Shown piece by piece: positions 38,772-46,876 of a stretch of 48,580 bases of DNA. Numbering within the stretch: the stretch's first letter is position 1; every line of letters starts with the position of its first letter. The translations under genes were made by a program, and so were the position numbers. The notes beneath the pieces are model-generated. The model had not been told where the DNA came from. It worked only from the letters and a program-made list of their open reading frames with translations, and made no database searches. The stretch is taken from assembly GCA_028700325.1 (NCBI GenBank), contig JAQVSV010000011.1, positions 1 through 48,580 of the forward strand. Reading direction: 5' to 3'. Source of the DNA: Elusimicrobiaceae bacterium (GTDB lineage: Bacteria > Elusimicrobiota > Elusimicrobia > Elusimicrobiales > Elusimicrobiaceae).

Positions 38772-41077
38772 AACTGGAACAGCTGACCCTGAAAAATTTC
38801 GGCGCGCTGGGCGACCGGTCATTCGACTTTCACGGCAGGTCAGCCGTGCTGTACGGCCCGAACGAAGCGGGCAAAACCACGCTGATTGACGCGGTCACCG
38901 CCGCGATGTTCGGCGCGCCTCGCGGCAACACCACTTTCGGCAAAAAATATTTCGCGCGCTACGGCGGCGCGGCGCAGGCGCAGGTACGGCTGAAAACAAA
39001 CGAGGGAACTCCGGTTGCGGCGGCGCAGGACGCGCCTCTTCAGCCCGCCGCGGATTTTCCGCCGGAACTGTTCAGGACGCTGCTCACCATCCGCGCAGGC
39101 GACGCGCACATAGCGCACGAAGAACGCAATTTCATGGAGGCGTTCACCAACCGGGTGCTGGGCGGCGGAAAAGTGAACCTGGGAAGGGGCATGACGGAAG
39201 TCCGGAAAATCTACTCGCCCGACCGCCGGAGCCGCTGGTACACGCTGCTCACCGAAGCGCAGGACACGCTTAACATGCTGCGCGCCAAAATTTACAAAAC
39301 AGGCGATATTGAAAGCTCGGTCCGGGCCAGAAACGAGCTTTCGGCGCTGATAGCGGAACATGCCGCCGAGCGCGACAGCCTGGCGCAGCGGAAAATCCAG
39401 CTTGAGGCGGAGCGGGCGCTTGCCGCGCTCGACGAACTGAAAAAACTTCAGGCCGAGCTGCTGGGCACGGAACGGGAAATTGACAATCTGAGCGGAGTCA
39501 ACCGCAATATTTACCAGTACTACCGCACGCTTGACGAAGAAGTGAAAGGCCTGCTGGCGAAAAAACGCTCGCACGGCGCGCGGCTGGCCGAACTCGAAAA
39601 AAACATCGCCGACCAGCAGGGCGCGAAAGCCGCGCTTGAAGCGCTCGCGCTGAACATGCCCTCGCAGGACTTGCGGGAAGACGCCAGCCGCGCGCTGGCA
39701 CGGTACCGCCGGAGCCAGGAACTGGCCGCCGCTCTGGCCGGCGGCGGAAACGCCGGGCTGTCGGCGACTGCCGGACTGACGGCTGCCGTCGCCATGATCG
39801 GCGGGGGAACCGCGCTCGGCTGGCAGTGGTACGCGGCCTGGGCGGCTGGACTGGCGGCGGGCGCGCTCGCATATTTTCTCGCGCGCAACATGGCGGTTTT
39901 TTCGCCGGCGGCTGCTAAAGCGCGCCATGAGCTTGAAGAGGCGAAATCCGCCTATCACGGCGCTCTGGCCCGCCTGGGCGATGGCTGGACGGGCTCCGGG
40001 CCCGCGGAAACCGCCGCGAAATTCGAGCGCGCAGAGCACGAATTCCAGCGCACGAGCGGCAAACTGGAAACGGTGCGCGCGCTTCTGTCCGAGCTGGAGC
40101 GCAGGCTGGCCTCCGAAAAAGCCCAGCTCGCCGAAACGGAAGCCACTTACAGCCAGTTCTCCGGCAAGCTGGAGCGCGAGCTGGCCGCGCTCGGCGCGGC
40201 CAGCGTTGACGCGCTCAACGGCAAGGTGGAAAAACTGGAATACCTTTTCTGCTCGCGCGACGACCTTGCAGGCAGAATAGCGCGCGAAGTGGGAACCGCG
40301 GGCAAAGACGTCAAGCCCGCGCTTGAGCTGAGAATTCAGGAACTGCAGCGCGCGCTTCCGCCCGAAGCGGAGGGCGCCGCTCCGCGCTCCGCGCGCGAAA
40401 TAGAGCTGGATCTCAAACGCACCGACAAGGAGCTGCAGTCGCTCGGCGCGCAGCTTGAACAGGACCGCCGGAATATGGCGGAAAACAACGAAAAACTGTC
40501 CCGGCTCGAAGGCGAGGTGGGCATGCCCGCCGCCGAGGTGTTCGTGCGCGAGCGCAAACTGGAAAATGAGATAAACGACATCATCCGCTGGCGTGACGCG
40601 GCGGAGGAGGCATACCGGCTCCTGTCGGAAATCTCCAAAGCGAACGAAGACATGGTGCGCAACTGCGTGGAAAACGCCGCGCCCGTTTTTTCCGCCCTGA
40701 GCGGCGGAGTGTACACCAGTCTTGAGCTGCGCGGCGGCAACCCCTTTGAGGAAAACGGCATGACCGTGGTGCACGGCGAGCTCGGCGCGCATCCGGTGGA
40801 ATGGCTCAGCAGCGGCGCGCAGGATATTCTGTGGCTGGCGGTGCGGATTATTTTCGCCTCGTCCGGCTATGCGCGTCCGGCGTTCATGATTCTGGACGAG
40901 CCGTTCCACGCGCTTGATCCGGGCCGCACGGCAAACGCTTTGAAAGCGCTTACGGAAGGCGCGCTGGCCGACTGGCAGTTCATCATCCTTACCAAAGATC
41001 CCGCCGTGACTTCGCTCGCGCAGGAAGCCGGTTTTTCAAGACTAGACTTAATAACGCCCGTTCAGGAGCTGAAATGA
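38768..41077 (+). CDS. SbcC/YhaN-like SMC-type ATPase with a hydrophobic hairpin
   Basis: A protein of 769 residues starting at the ATGA overlap. Walker A G-P-N-E-A-G-K-T-T at 30-38. Long coiled coils run at about 185-325 and 380-620, interrupted by two hydrophobic segments at 331-347 and 352-375 that look like a membrane hairpin, as known from YhaN-type AAA_27 proteins. The ABC-type signature (L-S-S-G-A-Q-D near 678) and Walker B F-M-I-L-D-E-P-F-H-A-L-D follow. It would work with the nuclease encoded before it, perhaps at the membrane. It is much shorter than E. coli SbcC (about 1050). Confidence 0.82.
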   Translation: MKLEQLTLKNFGALGDRSFDFHGRSAVLYGPNEAGKTTLIDAVTAAMFGAPRGNTTFGKKYFARYGGAAQAQVRLKTNEGTPVAAAQDAPLQPAADFPPELFRTLLTIRAGDAHIAHEERNFMEAFTNRVLGGGKVNLGRGMTEVRKIYSPDRRSRWYTLLTEAQDTLNMLRAKIYKTGDIESSVRARNELSALIAEHAAERDSLAQRKIQLEAERALAALDELKKLQAELLGTEREIDNLSGVNRNIYQYYRTLDEEVKGLLAKKRSHGARLAELEKNIADQQGAKAALEALALNMPSQDLREDASRALARYRRSQELAAALAGGGNAGLSATAGLTAAVAMIGGGTALGWQWYAAWAAGLAAGALAYFLARNMAVFSPAAAKARHELEEAKSAYHGALARLGDGWTGSGPAETAAKFERAEHEFQRTSGKLETVRALLSELERRLASEKAQLAETEATYSQFSGKLERELAALGAASVDALNGKVEKLEYLFCSRDDLAGRIAREVGTAGKDVKPALELRIQELQRALPPEAEGAAPRSAREIELDLKRTDKELQSLGAQLEQDRRNMAENNEKLSRLEGEVGMPAAEVFVRERKLENEINDIIRWRDAAEEAYRLLSEISKANEDMVRNCVENAAPVFSALSGGVYTSLELRGGNPFEENGMTVVHGELGAHPVEWLSSGAQDILWLAVRIIFASSGYARPAFMILDEPFHALDPGRTANALKALTEGALADWQFIILTKDPAVTSLAQEAGFSRLDLITPVQELK

Positions 41078-42306
41078 CCAATCGTTCAGACAGGAAGGTG
41101 CTTTACGCCGCGCTGTGCGTGGCAGTTTCAAGCGCGTTTTTAGTGGGCGGTTACGAATTCGCCCGCAATTCCGCGACAACGCTGTTCATGCAGACGCTGG
41201 GCACTGAAAACATGCCCTACGCGCTGGCGGTGGTGCCGGTGGTGATGTTCGGCATGATATATCTGTTCGGGAAAGTGCTGTCGAGAACAGGCCCGCTGCG
41301 CGCAATGCTGCTGAGCATGGCTGTAACTGCGGCGGTGATGACCGGGGCCTATTTCGGCGTAAGAAACGGCAGCCCGACAGCAGCCGCGCTTTACTACATT
41401 TTCGCGCAGGCTTACATCGTGGTGCTGGTCGAGCAGTTTTGGTCGTTCATAAACAGCACGCTCGACAGCACACAGGCCAAACTTTATAACGGCATAGTGG
41501 CCGGGATCGGCGCGCTGGGCCCGATAGCGGCCGCTTATTTCATCCATTCCTATGTAACGCGGATCGGCACGGAACAACTGCTGCTGTGGAGCGCGGCCAC
41601 ACTGCTCCCCTCGGCGCTGATGATTATTCTGGCCTACCGCTACGCGGGCGAACCGGAGCCCACGGAAGAAGAATCGGGCGGAAAGGCCGGCACGCTGCAC
41701 CTCTCCCTTATCCTGGAAACAAAGCCGCTGCTGATTCTGATGGGCATAATTTTTCTTACCCAGGTGCTTTCAACCGTGCTGGAACTGAAGTTCAACCACA
41801 TACTGGAAATGACGATTATCGAGAAAAACGCGCGTTCCGCGTTTCTCGGCGGGTTCTGGATGAAAGTGAACATGCTGTCTTTCGTTCTGCAGTTCGTGGC
41901 CACGCCGATACTGCTGCGCAAACTTTCGGCCCGGGCTGTAATGGTGGCCATTCCCGTCATTCACCTCACGCTGGCGGCGGGCCTGCTGGTTTCGCCCACG
42001 CTGGCGGTCGCTTCGGCCGCGTTCATAGTATTTAAAGGGCTGGACTATTCGCTGTTCCGCGCGGGCAAGGAACTGTTTTATATCCCGCTGTCGTTCGACG
42101 CGCGCTACCGCGCCAAGCAGATCGTGGACGCGTTCACCTACCGTTTCTCCAAAGGCATCACGGCAACGGCGCTCAGCATCTGGAAAACGATCGCCGGCAG
42201 CGTGCCGCCCGTCGCTTACCCCGTAATCGCGCTGGCGGCGGCGGGCCTGTGGATCCGGCTGGCCGTGCCGCTGACCGAAAAATATGACGGCAATGCCAAA
42301 AAATGA
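41074..42306 (+). CDS. Membrane transporter resembling NTP/NDP exchangers (MFS-like)
   Basis: A protein of 410 residues with about eleven or twelve hydrophobic helices, starting at an ATGA overlap. The segment F-K-G-L-D-Y-S-L-F-R-A-G-K-E-L-F-Y-I-P-L followed by R-Y-R-A-K-Q-I-V-D-A-F (about 310-350) is close to the conserved second-half motif of the Tlc/Npt ATP:ADP exchange family (R-x-x-K-E-x-L-Y-I-P, then K-x-x-I-D). It is shorter than the classical carriers (about 500). Substrate is not shown; a nucleotide or related phosphate compound is possible. Coupling to a nuclease pair could mean uptake or export of nucleotides, which is only inference. Confidence 0.5.
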   Translation: MTNRSDRKVLYAALCVAVSSAFLVGGYEFARNSATTLFMQTLGTENMPYALAVVPVVMFGMIYLFGKVLSRTGPLRAMLLSMAVTAAVMTGAYFGVRNGSPTAAALYYIFAQAYIVVLVEQFWSFINSTLDSTQAKLYNGIVAGIGALGPIAAAYFIHSYVTRIGTEQLLLWSAATLLPSALMIILAYRYAGEPEPTEEESGGKAGTLHLSLILETKPLLILMGIIFLTQVLSTVLELKFNHILEMTIIEKNARSAFLGGFWMKVNMLSFVLQFVATPILLRKLSARAVMVAIPVIHLTLAAGLLVSPTLAVASAAFIVFKGLDYSLFRAGKELFYIPLSFDARYRAKQIVDAFTYRFSKGITATALSIWKTIAGSVPPVAYPVIALAAAGLWIRLAVPLTEKYDGNAKK

Positions 42307-43445
42307 GCGCGCGCCATACCCTGTGGTGCGCGGTATGGGAGCTGACGCTCGGCTGTAACCTGAGGTGCATCCATTGCGGCGCCACAGCCGGCAGTCCGCG
42401 CGAAAACGAACTGACGACGGAAGAAGCTCTGGCTTTGTGCGACGATCTCAACCGCGCCGGCTGCCGCGGCGTCGCCCTGATGGGGGGCGAACCGTTTTTG
42501 CGGCCGGACTGGCTGGCAATCGCGAAACGGATACGGAAAAACGGCATGGAGCTGTCCGTCATCACAAACGGGCTGGCGGGCACGCCGGAAACGGCGGACA
42601 GGCTGGCTGAGCTTGCCCCGCGCGCAGTCGCCGTCAGCCTCGACGCGGGCGAACCAGCCCTGCATGACCGCATCCGCGGCAGGGCCGGCGCGTTTGAAAG
42701 CGCGTGGGCGTTTATCGGCCTGTGTCTGGCCCGGAAACTGCCGGTCAGCGTCATCACCACGGTGCACAAGCAGAATATCGGCGAACTGGAAAAACTGGAA
42801 ACGCTGCTGGCCGGTAAAAATATCGCCTGGCAGATCCAGACCGCAGGCGGCGAAGGCAAACGCTTCCGCCGCGAACTGCTTCTGGACGGCGACGAGTTTT
42901 ATTCCGTGGGGCTCTTCATAGCCAACCTGCGCCGGAAATACAAACCGCACCAGCTGGCGGTGATCGGCGCGCACGATCTGGGCTATCACTCGCATATCAT
43001 CCCGAACCTTATGCTCGCCAGATGGGAAGGCTGCCAGGCCGGCATACGGGTGCTGGGCATACGGAGCGACGGCGGGGTTAAAGGCTGCCTGGCGATGAAC
43101 GACGATTATCTGGAAGGCAATATCCGCCGGCGCCCGGTTTCCGAAATCTGGGCGGATCCCGGCGCGTTCGCATACAACCGCCGGTTCGACCCGCGCCGGC
43201 TCGGCTCCAACTGCGCGGGCTGCGATTTCGCCAGAACCTGCCGCGGCGGCTGCAACGAAATGTCTTTGATGGCGACTGGCGTAAAACACAACGATCCTTA
43301 CTGCTTCCTGAAAATAGAAAAGAAATTCCTTGAAGCCGAACTGCGCAATCCGGTGCGCCGCGCGGTTCTCAAACTGCGCCAGAAAGTGAACCGCAAGGTG
43401 CAGGACGAGCATCCCCTGTTTAAACTGTTTGGCGGGAAGCGCTGA
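42303..43445 (+). CDS. Radical SAM protein with SPASM-type C-terminus
   Basis: A protein of 380 residues with ATGA overlap to the transporter gene. The radical SAM site C18-x3-C22-x2-C25 (L-G-C-N-L-R-C-I-H-C) and G-G-E-P at about 62-65 are intact. The C-terminal part has an ordered cysteine set (near 241, 261, 302, 305, 311, 315 and 336; G-C-L-A-M-N-D, N-C-A-G-C-D-F-A-R-T-C-R-G-G-C) of the SPASM/Twitch kind that binds extra Fe-S clusters. Such enzymes modify peptides, proteins or cofactors. The target is unknown; neighbours include a methyltransferase-like protein and a 65-residue lipoprotein. Confidence 0.85.
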   Translation: MSARHTLWCAVWELTLGCNLRCIHCGATAGSPRENELTTEEALALCDDLNRAGCRGVALMGGEPFLRPDWLAIAKRIRKNGMELSVITNGLAGTPETADRLAELAPRAVAVSLDAGEPALHDRIRGRAGAFESAWAFIGLCLARKLPVSVITTVHKQNIGELEKLETLLAGKNIAWQIQTAGGEGKRFRRELLLDGDEFYSVGLFIANLRRKYKPHQLAVIGAHDLGYHSHIIPNLMLARWEGCQAGIRVLGIRSDGGVKGCLAMNDDYLEGNIRRRPVSEIWADPGAFAYNRRFDPRRLGSNCAGCDFARTCRGGCNEMSLMATGVKHNDPYCFLKIEKKFLEAELRNPVRRAVLKLRQKVNRKVQDEHPLFKLFGGKR

Positions 43446-44749
43446 TGAAAATCAACGCGGCGTGCGGGCTGGATTACCGGCCGGGCTATCTCAACATTGA
43501 CGGGTTCGAAGACGCCGTGGCCGACCGCATTATGCCGCTGTGCCGCATTGACCTGCCCGACGAATGCGCCGATGAGCTGCTCGCCCGGCAGGCGCTGGAA
43601 CACCTCGGTTTTTTCCGGACGAAGCATTTTCTGGCGGAGAGTTTCCGGCTGCTCAAGCCCGGCGCGACCCTCATTCTGGAAACGCCGGACATTGAAACCT
43701 CGTTCGCCCGGTTTGCCGGGCAGGACCGCGCCGGCCGCGAAAAACTGGCGCAATGGATTTTCGGGCTGGAAACCGGCGGGATGGCGCATCCGTTCTGTTT
43801 TCCGCGGGAACTGCTGGAAGAAACCGTCGCCGCAGCCGGATTCTCTCCAACCGAGCTGGTGCGTTTTGAAACCCCCGACGGACAGCCCGCGCTCAGGCTG
43901 TCCGCCCGCAGAAACGCCGCCGCGCCGGCCCTGCTGTTCATGGCGGAATTGCGGCGGGAACTGCTGGCCGCCGGGCTGTGCCCGTTTACCGAAGAACCGG
44001 CCTGCGCAGCGCGGGAAGAACTGTTTGCGGAAATGCAATCCGCGCTTGAAGCCTATTACAGCGGCAAAACAACCGGGCCGCTGGCGGACTGCATGATTTT
44101 CTCGCTGGAAAACGCGGAACTGGTCCGCCGGTTTTTCATGACCCTCGCCGCCCGCGAAATACTGCCACGCAAATACGCCGCCTGCGCGGCCGGGCTGGCC
44201 GACAAACGGTTCCGCGCCGAACTGCTGCTGCGCATAACCGGCGCGCCGCTTGAGCCGGACCGGCAGGCGGCCGGGCTGGCCTGCGCCCGCTCGCTTGTGC
44301 GGGCGGCGGCGGCCGGCCTGCTCACGGGCGGCGATATAAGCGATTATCTGCCTGCGGCTCCCCGGCCCGGTTCGCTGCCGGAATGCGACCTTTCGGCGCT
44401 TGATGAAAGAACCTTGCAAAACCGCTCAATGCGGACATGCGCCAAAGCGGTCAAACTGGTCCATACCGGCAATCCCGCCGACGCGCAACACCTGTTAACC
44501 AGCGCTCTTGCGCTGTTTCGCCAGAATTTCCGCGCGTGGTGGAATCTGGCGCGGCTGGCAAGACTGACCGGCGACACCCGTCTTGCGGATTCCTGTTTCG
44601 ACCGCGCGCTCCAATGCCTTGCGCTTAACCCCGGCCTGGACAGAACCGGCTCTACTGCAAAGAACATATTGCTAGACAGAACCGGAAAATGTATAACTTG
44701 TTTAGACGGGGTTTTTACCGTCAAATCCAAGGAGGAAACATTAAAATGA
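43445..44749 (+). CDS. SAM-dependent methyltransferase-like protein with helical C-terminus
   Basis: A protein of 434 residues (TGATG overlap). The first 150 residues look like a class I methyltransferase: N-A-A-C-G-L-D-Y-R-P-G-Y-L-N-I-D in place of motif I, then a D-L-P-D-E-C-A-D-E-L strand-helix, Q-A-L-E-H-L, and L-L-K-P-G-A-T-L-I-L-E-T-P-D. The glycine-rich loop is shorter than the E-x-G-x-G-x-G norm, which is common in this subgroup (L-N-L-G-C-G-x-x-x-x-G-x-x-N-x-D). Residues 190-420 are helical and end in a TPR-like stretch (F-R-A-W-W-N-L-A-R-L-A-R). A promoter for the next gene lies inside its last codons. Confidence 0.65.
   Translation: MKINAACGLDYRPGYLNIDGFEDAVADRIMPLCRIDLPDECADELLARQALEHLGFFRTKHFLAESFRLLKPGATLILETPDIETSFARFAGQDRAGREKLAQWIFGLETGGMAHPFCFPRELLEETVAAAGFSPTELVRFETPDGQPALRLSARRNAAAPALLFMAELRRELLAAGLCPFTEEPACAAREELFAEMQSALEAYYSGKTTGPLADCMIFSLENAELVRRFFMTLAAREILPRKYAACAAGLADKRFRAELLLRITGAPLEPDRQAAGLACARSLVRAAAAGLLTGGDISDYLPAAPRPGSLPECDLSALDERTLQNRSMRTCAKAVKLVHTGNPADAQHLLTSALALFRQNFRAWWNLARLARLTGDTRLADSCFDRALQCLALNPGLDRTGSTAKNILLDRTGKCITCLDGVFTVKSKEETLK
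44669..44697 (+). promoter_or_regulatory. Internal promoter of the small lipoprotein gene
   Basis: TTGCTA (44669-44674), 17-base spacer, TATAAC (44692-44697), inside the end of the methyltransferase-like gene. The predicted leader ends in AAGGAGG. Confidence 0.5.
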
Positions 44750-44943
44750 AAGTTTCATCAAAACTTGCCCTTGCGGGAATTTTTTGTGCCGGCGCAGTAG
44801 CGTTAGTCGCCGGATGCGCCAAAAAGGAAGTCCCTGCGGAAACAATACCGGTTCCCGAACAGGCCGCACCCATCGCAATTGACACCACCACCACACCAGC
44901 TCCCGCGGCAGTTTCGGCCGAAACAACTCCGGCCGTACAGTAA
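44746..44943 (+). CDS. Small lipoprotein
   Basis: A protein of 65 residues with AAGGAGG 9 bases before the ATG (44746), which overlaps the previous stop by 4 bases. Signal peptide 1-22 with lipobox L-V-A-G-C; Cys23 would be lipidated. The mature part is short, rich in Pro, Thr and Ala with an I-D-T-T-T-T-P-A-P-A-A stretch, probably disordered. It may be read both from the operon and from its own internal promoter, which suggests it is needed in amount. Function unknown; size and composition recall small envelope spacer lipoproteins. Confidence 0.7.
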   Translation: MKVSSKLALAGIFCAGAVALVAGCAKKEVPAETIPVPEQAAPIAIDTTTTPAPAAVSAETTPAVQ

Positions 44944-44958
44944 TTTAACACAGGATCA

Positions 44959-45010
44959 CAATCCGGCGGACAAACGGAACCTTTCAAAAAGCGTTATGTC
45001 CGCCGGATTG
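44959..45010 (+). promoter_or_regulatory. Long stem-loop just before the next gene
   Basis: A perfect 14-bp inverted repeat (44959-44972 with 44997-45010; CAATCCGGCGGACA and its complement) with a 24-base loop. It ends 7 bases before the ATG at 45018 and has no T-run, so it may control translation of that gene or protect the end of the lipoprotein mRNA. Confidence 0.55.
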
Positions 45011-45017
45011 GAACAAT

Positions 45018-45353
45018 ATGACGAAAAAACTGGAAGCAATAGGCGCTAAAACCGGCCTCGCCAGACAGGACGTGCGCCGCCTGTGCGGTTTCGGCGTCCT
45101 GAGCATGGCCGGAGCATTGCTGGCCCTGCTCTGCGCGGGCTGTTGCGGAAACAGGAACGTTCCCGCCGGAAACAATGCCGGACCGGATGACCCGCGCGAA
45201 CCGGTCCTGACGCGCGACAGCCGCGAACAACCCGATCCCCGGCAAGCCGGGCCCGGTCCGGCCGGGGAGCCTGCCCGCCGGACCGACAGGTCGCCCTGGG
45301 AAGGCTATCCGGCCGGCACCCGTTACGCAACCGTTTCGCCGAAAGATTTTTAA
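45018..45353 (+). CDS. Small exported or lipid-anchored protein, unknown
   Basis: A protein of 111 residues. The signal is late (residues 24-42, V-L-S-M-A-G-A-L-L-A-L-L-C-A-G-C); an in-frame ATG at 45105 would place it at the very start and is a good alternative start. The L-L-C-A-G-C site suggests a lipoprotein but the -3 residue is unusual. The mature part is hydrophilic, rich in Arg, Pro and Gly, and ends with P-A-G-T-R-Y-A-T-V-S-P-K-D-F. No family recognised. No good ribosome site is visible for the first ATG. Confidence 0.4.
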   Translation: MTKKLEAIGAKTGLARQDVRRLCGFGVLSMAGALLALLCAGCCGNRNVPAGNNAGPDDPREPVLTRDSREQPDPRQAGPGPAGEPARRTDRSPWEGYPAGTRYATVSPKDF

Positions 45354-45419
45354 GCCCGTATTTCAACCCCCGCACATCCCGCTCTCGCTGAATTTTCGCA
45401 GACAAAGGAGCGCCCGTTT

Positions 45420-45848
45420 ATGGAAGAACCGATACCGCAGAAAAAACTTTACCGAAGCACACGCGACAGCAGCATATGCGGAGTGCTGGGGGGGCTGGCG
45501 GAATATCTGTCGGTTGACCCCGCGCTGATGCGCGCGCTGTTTCTGCTGAGCCTGTTTCTGACGGCGTTTCTCCCGCTCGCGCTGGCGTATTTCGCCGCTG
45601 GTTTCATAATGCCGCTTCCGCCGGACGGGTTCAAGCCGCCCGAACTAAAACGCCGTTTTTTCCGCTCGACGGATGACCGCAAACTGCTGGGCATTATCGG
45701 CGGACTGGCGGAATATTTCAAGCTGGATCCGACACTTCTTCGTCTGGCCTTTATTTTCGCGCTTTGCCTGACCGCAATCGCGCCCGGGATAATCGGCTAT
45801 TTCGCGGCTTATTTCGTTGCGCCGGATAACCCTGCGCCGCAGGCCTGA
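45420..45848 (+). CDS. Tandem PspC-domain membrane protein
   Basis: A protein of 142 residues with AAAGGAG before the ATG. It holds two PspC domains: 8-66 (K-L-Y-R-S-T-R-D, I-C-G-V-L-G-G-L-A-E-Y-L-S-V-D-P-A-L-M-R) and 79-138 (R-F-F-R-S-T-D-D, L-G-I-I-G-G-L-A-E-Y-F-K-L-D-P-T-L-L-R), each followed by a transmembrane stretch. PspC proteins sense or buffer envelope stress at the inner membrane. Two domains in tandem suggest an internal duplication. No other psp gene is nearby. Confidence 0.88.
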   Translation: MEEPIPQKKLYRSTRDSSICGVLGGLAEYLSVDPALMRALFLLSLFLTAFLPLALAYFAAGFIMPLPPDGFKPPELKRRFFRSTDDRKLLGIIGGLAEYFKLDPTLLRLAFIFALCLTAIAPGIIGYFAAYFVAPDNPAPQA

Positions 45849-45929
45849 CCCGCCGCGTTTTCACCGGTCGGTTTTTCTTGACGGGAAAACCGGACTGTCT
45901 GTTTTTATCTTCTAATAGTTACATTTATG

Positions 45930-45935
45930 TATAAT
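45930..45935 (+). promoter_or_regulatory. -10 element of the potassium channel gene, near-leaderless
   Basis: A perfect TATAAT 8 bases before the ATG at 45944. A GAGG lies directly against the ATG, too close to act as a normal ribosome site. The -35 is weak. Confidence 0.5.
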
Positions 45936-45943
45936 AGCTGAGG

Positions 45944-46876
45944 ATGAAAAGCTATAACCGCGCGGAAATCAAGGAAGAAATAGCCGCCGTAACCGTTTCG
46001 CTCGCCATAGTGCTGATGACGGGCACGTTCGGTTATATGATTGTGGAGGACTGGAATTTCCTGGACTCCCTCTACATGACGGTCATCACGCTGGCGACGA
46101 TAGGATATGGAGAGACGCACCCGCTCTCGCCCGCAGGCCGGATATTCACCATTTTCCTTATTTTCGGCGGACTGGGCTTTGTGGCCTATTCATTCTCGCT
46201 TATCACGGCTATTTTCGTGGGCGGGCACCTGACGGATGTTTTCCGGCGGTCCCGGATGGCAAAGCGGATCTCCTCGCTAAAAAACCATTTCGTGATCTGC
46301 GGCGCGAACGCCACAGGCATGTGCATCGCCAGCGAACTTAAGGCGGGCGGCGGCAAATATGTGTTTGTGGACGCCAATGCGTCCGCGGCCGAACAACTCC
46401 TCGCCGCGGGGCACCCTGTCATCTGCGGCGATCCGACCGACGATGACGTGCTCAAAACCGCCGCCATCACCCGCGCGCGCGGCCTGTTCAGCGCGCTGGA
46501 AGGCGACCGCGACAACGCATTCGCCGCGCTGACCGCAAAAACCCTTAACCCGGCGCTGAAAGTGGTTTCCCGCCAGCGGGATGAGGGCGCGGCCCGCAAA
46601 CTTTTCCAAAGCGGCGCGGACGCGGTCGTAAACACCGCCGGCATAGGCGCTCTGCGGATGGTTTCGGAAATGGTGCGCCCGAAAGCAGTAGCGTTCATGG
46701 ACCTTATCCTGCGGAAGAATTCCGGCACGTTCATAATAGAGGAAATACCGGTTCCGCGCGGTACCGGCCGCACTTTCGCGCAATTAAACGACATGCCGGG
46801 CGTAAAAGTGCTGGCGGTGCGCCGGCCTCGGGATCAGGACTACTCGATCAATCCGCCCCGGGCCAGCTGCTCGTAG
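45944..46876 (+). CDS. Two-helix potassium channel with RCK domain, apparent C-terminal frameshift
   Basis: A protein of 310 residues as read. Two membrane helices (15-33 and 65-90) flank the pore loop with selectivity filter T-I-G-Y-G-E at 52-57. A Rossmann RCK_N (TrkA-N) domain follows from about 112 (H-F-V-I-C-G-A-N-A-T-G), then an RCK_C start. The frame ends in a short odd tail (N-P-P-R-A-S-C-S) at TAG 46874. The -1 frame from 46861 continues the RCK_C fold (G-Q-L-L-V-V-T-G-T-E-N-K-I, then a helix) to TGA 46942-46944, overlapping the next ATG by 4 bases. One base seems lost or gained in CCGCCCCGGGCC (46853-46864). Confidence 0.8.
   Translation: MKSYNRAEIKEEIAAVTVSLAIVLMTGTFGYMIVEDWNFLDSLYMTVITLATIGYGETHPLSPAGRIFTIFLIFGGLGFVAYSFSLITAIFVGGHLTDVFRRSRMAKRISSLKNHFVICGANATGMCIASELKAGGGKYVFVDANASAAEQLLAAGHPVICGDPTDDDVLKTAAITRARGLFSALEGDRDNAFAALTAKTLNPALKVVSRQRDEGAARKLFQSGADAVVNTAGIGALRMVSEMVRPKAVAFMDLILRKNSGTFIIEEIPVPRGTGRTFAQLNDMPGVKVLAVRRPRDQDYSINPPRASCS

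Noticed and set aside
38840-40909. A 689-residue minus-strand frame opposite the SbcC/YhaN-like gene
   Set aside because: Same reason: Walker motifs and coiled coils lie on the plus strand, and the mirror frame shows no motif.
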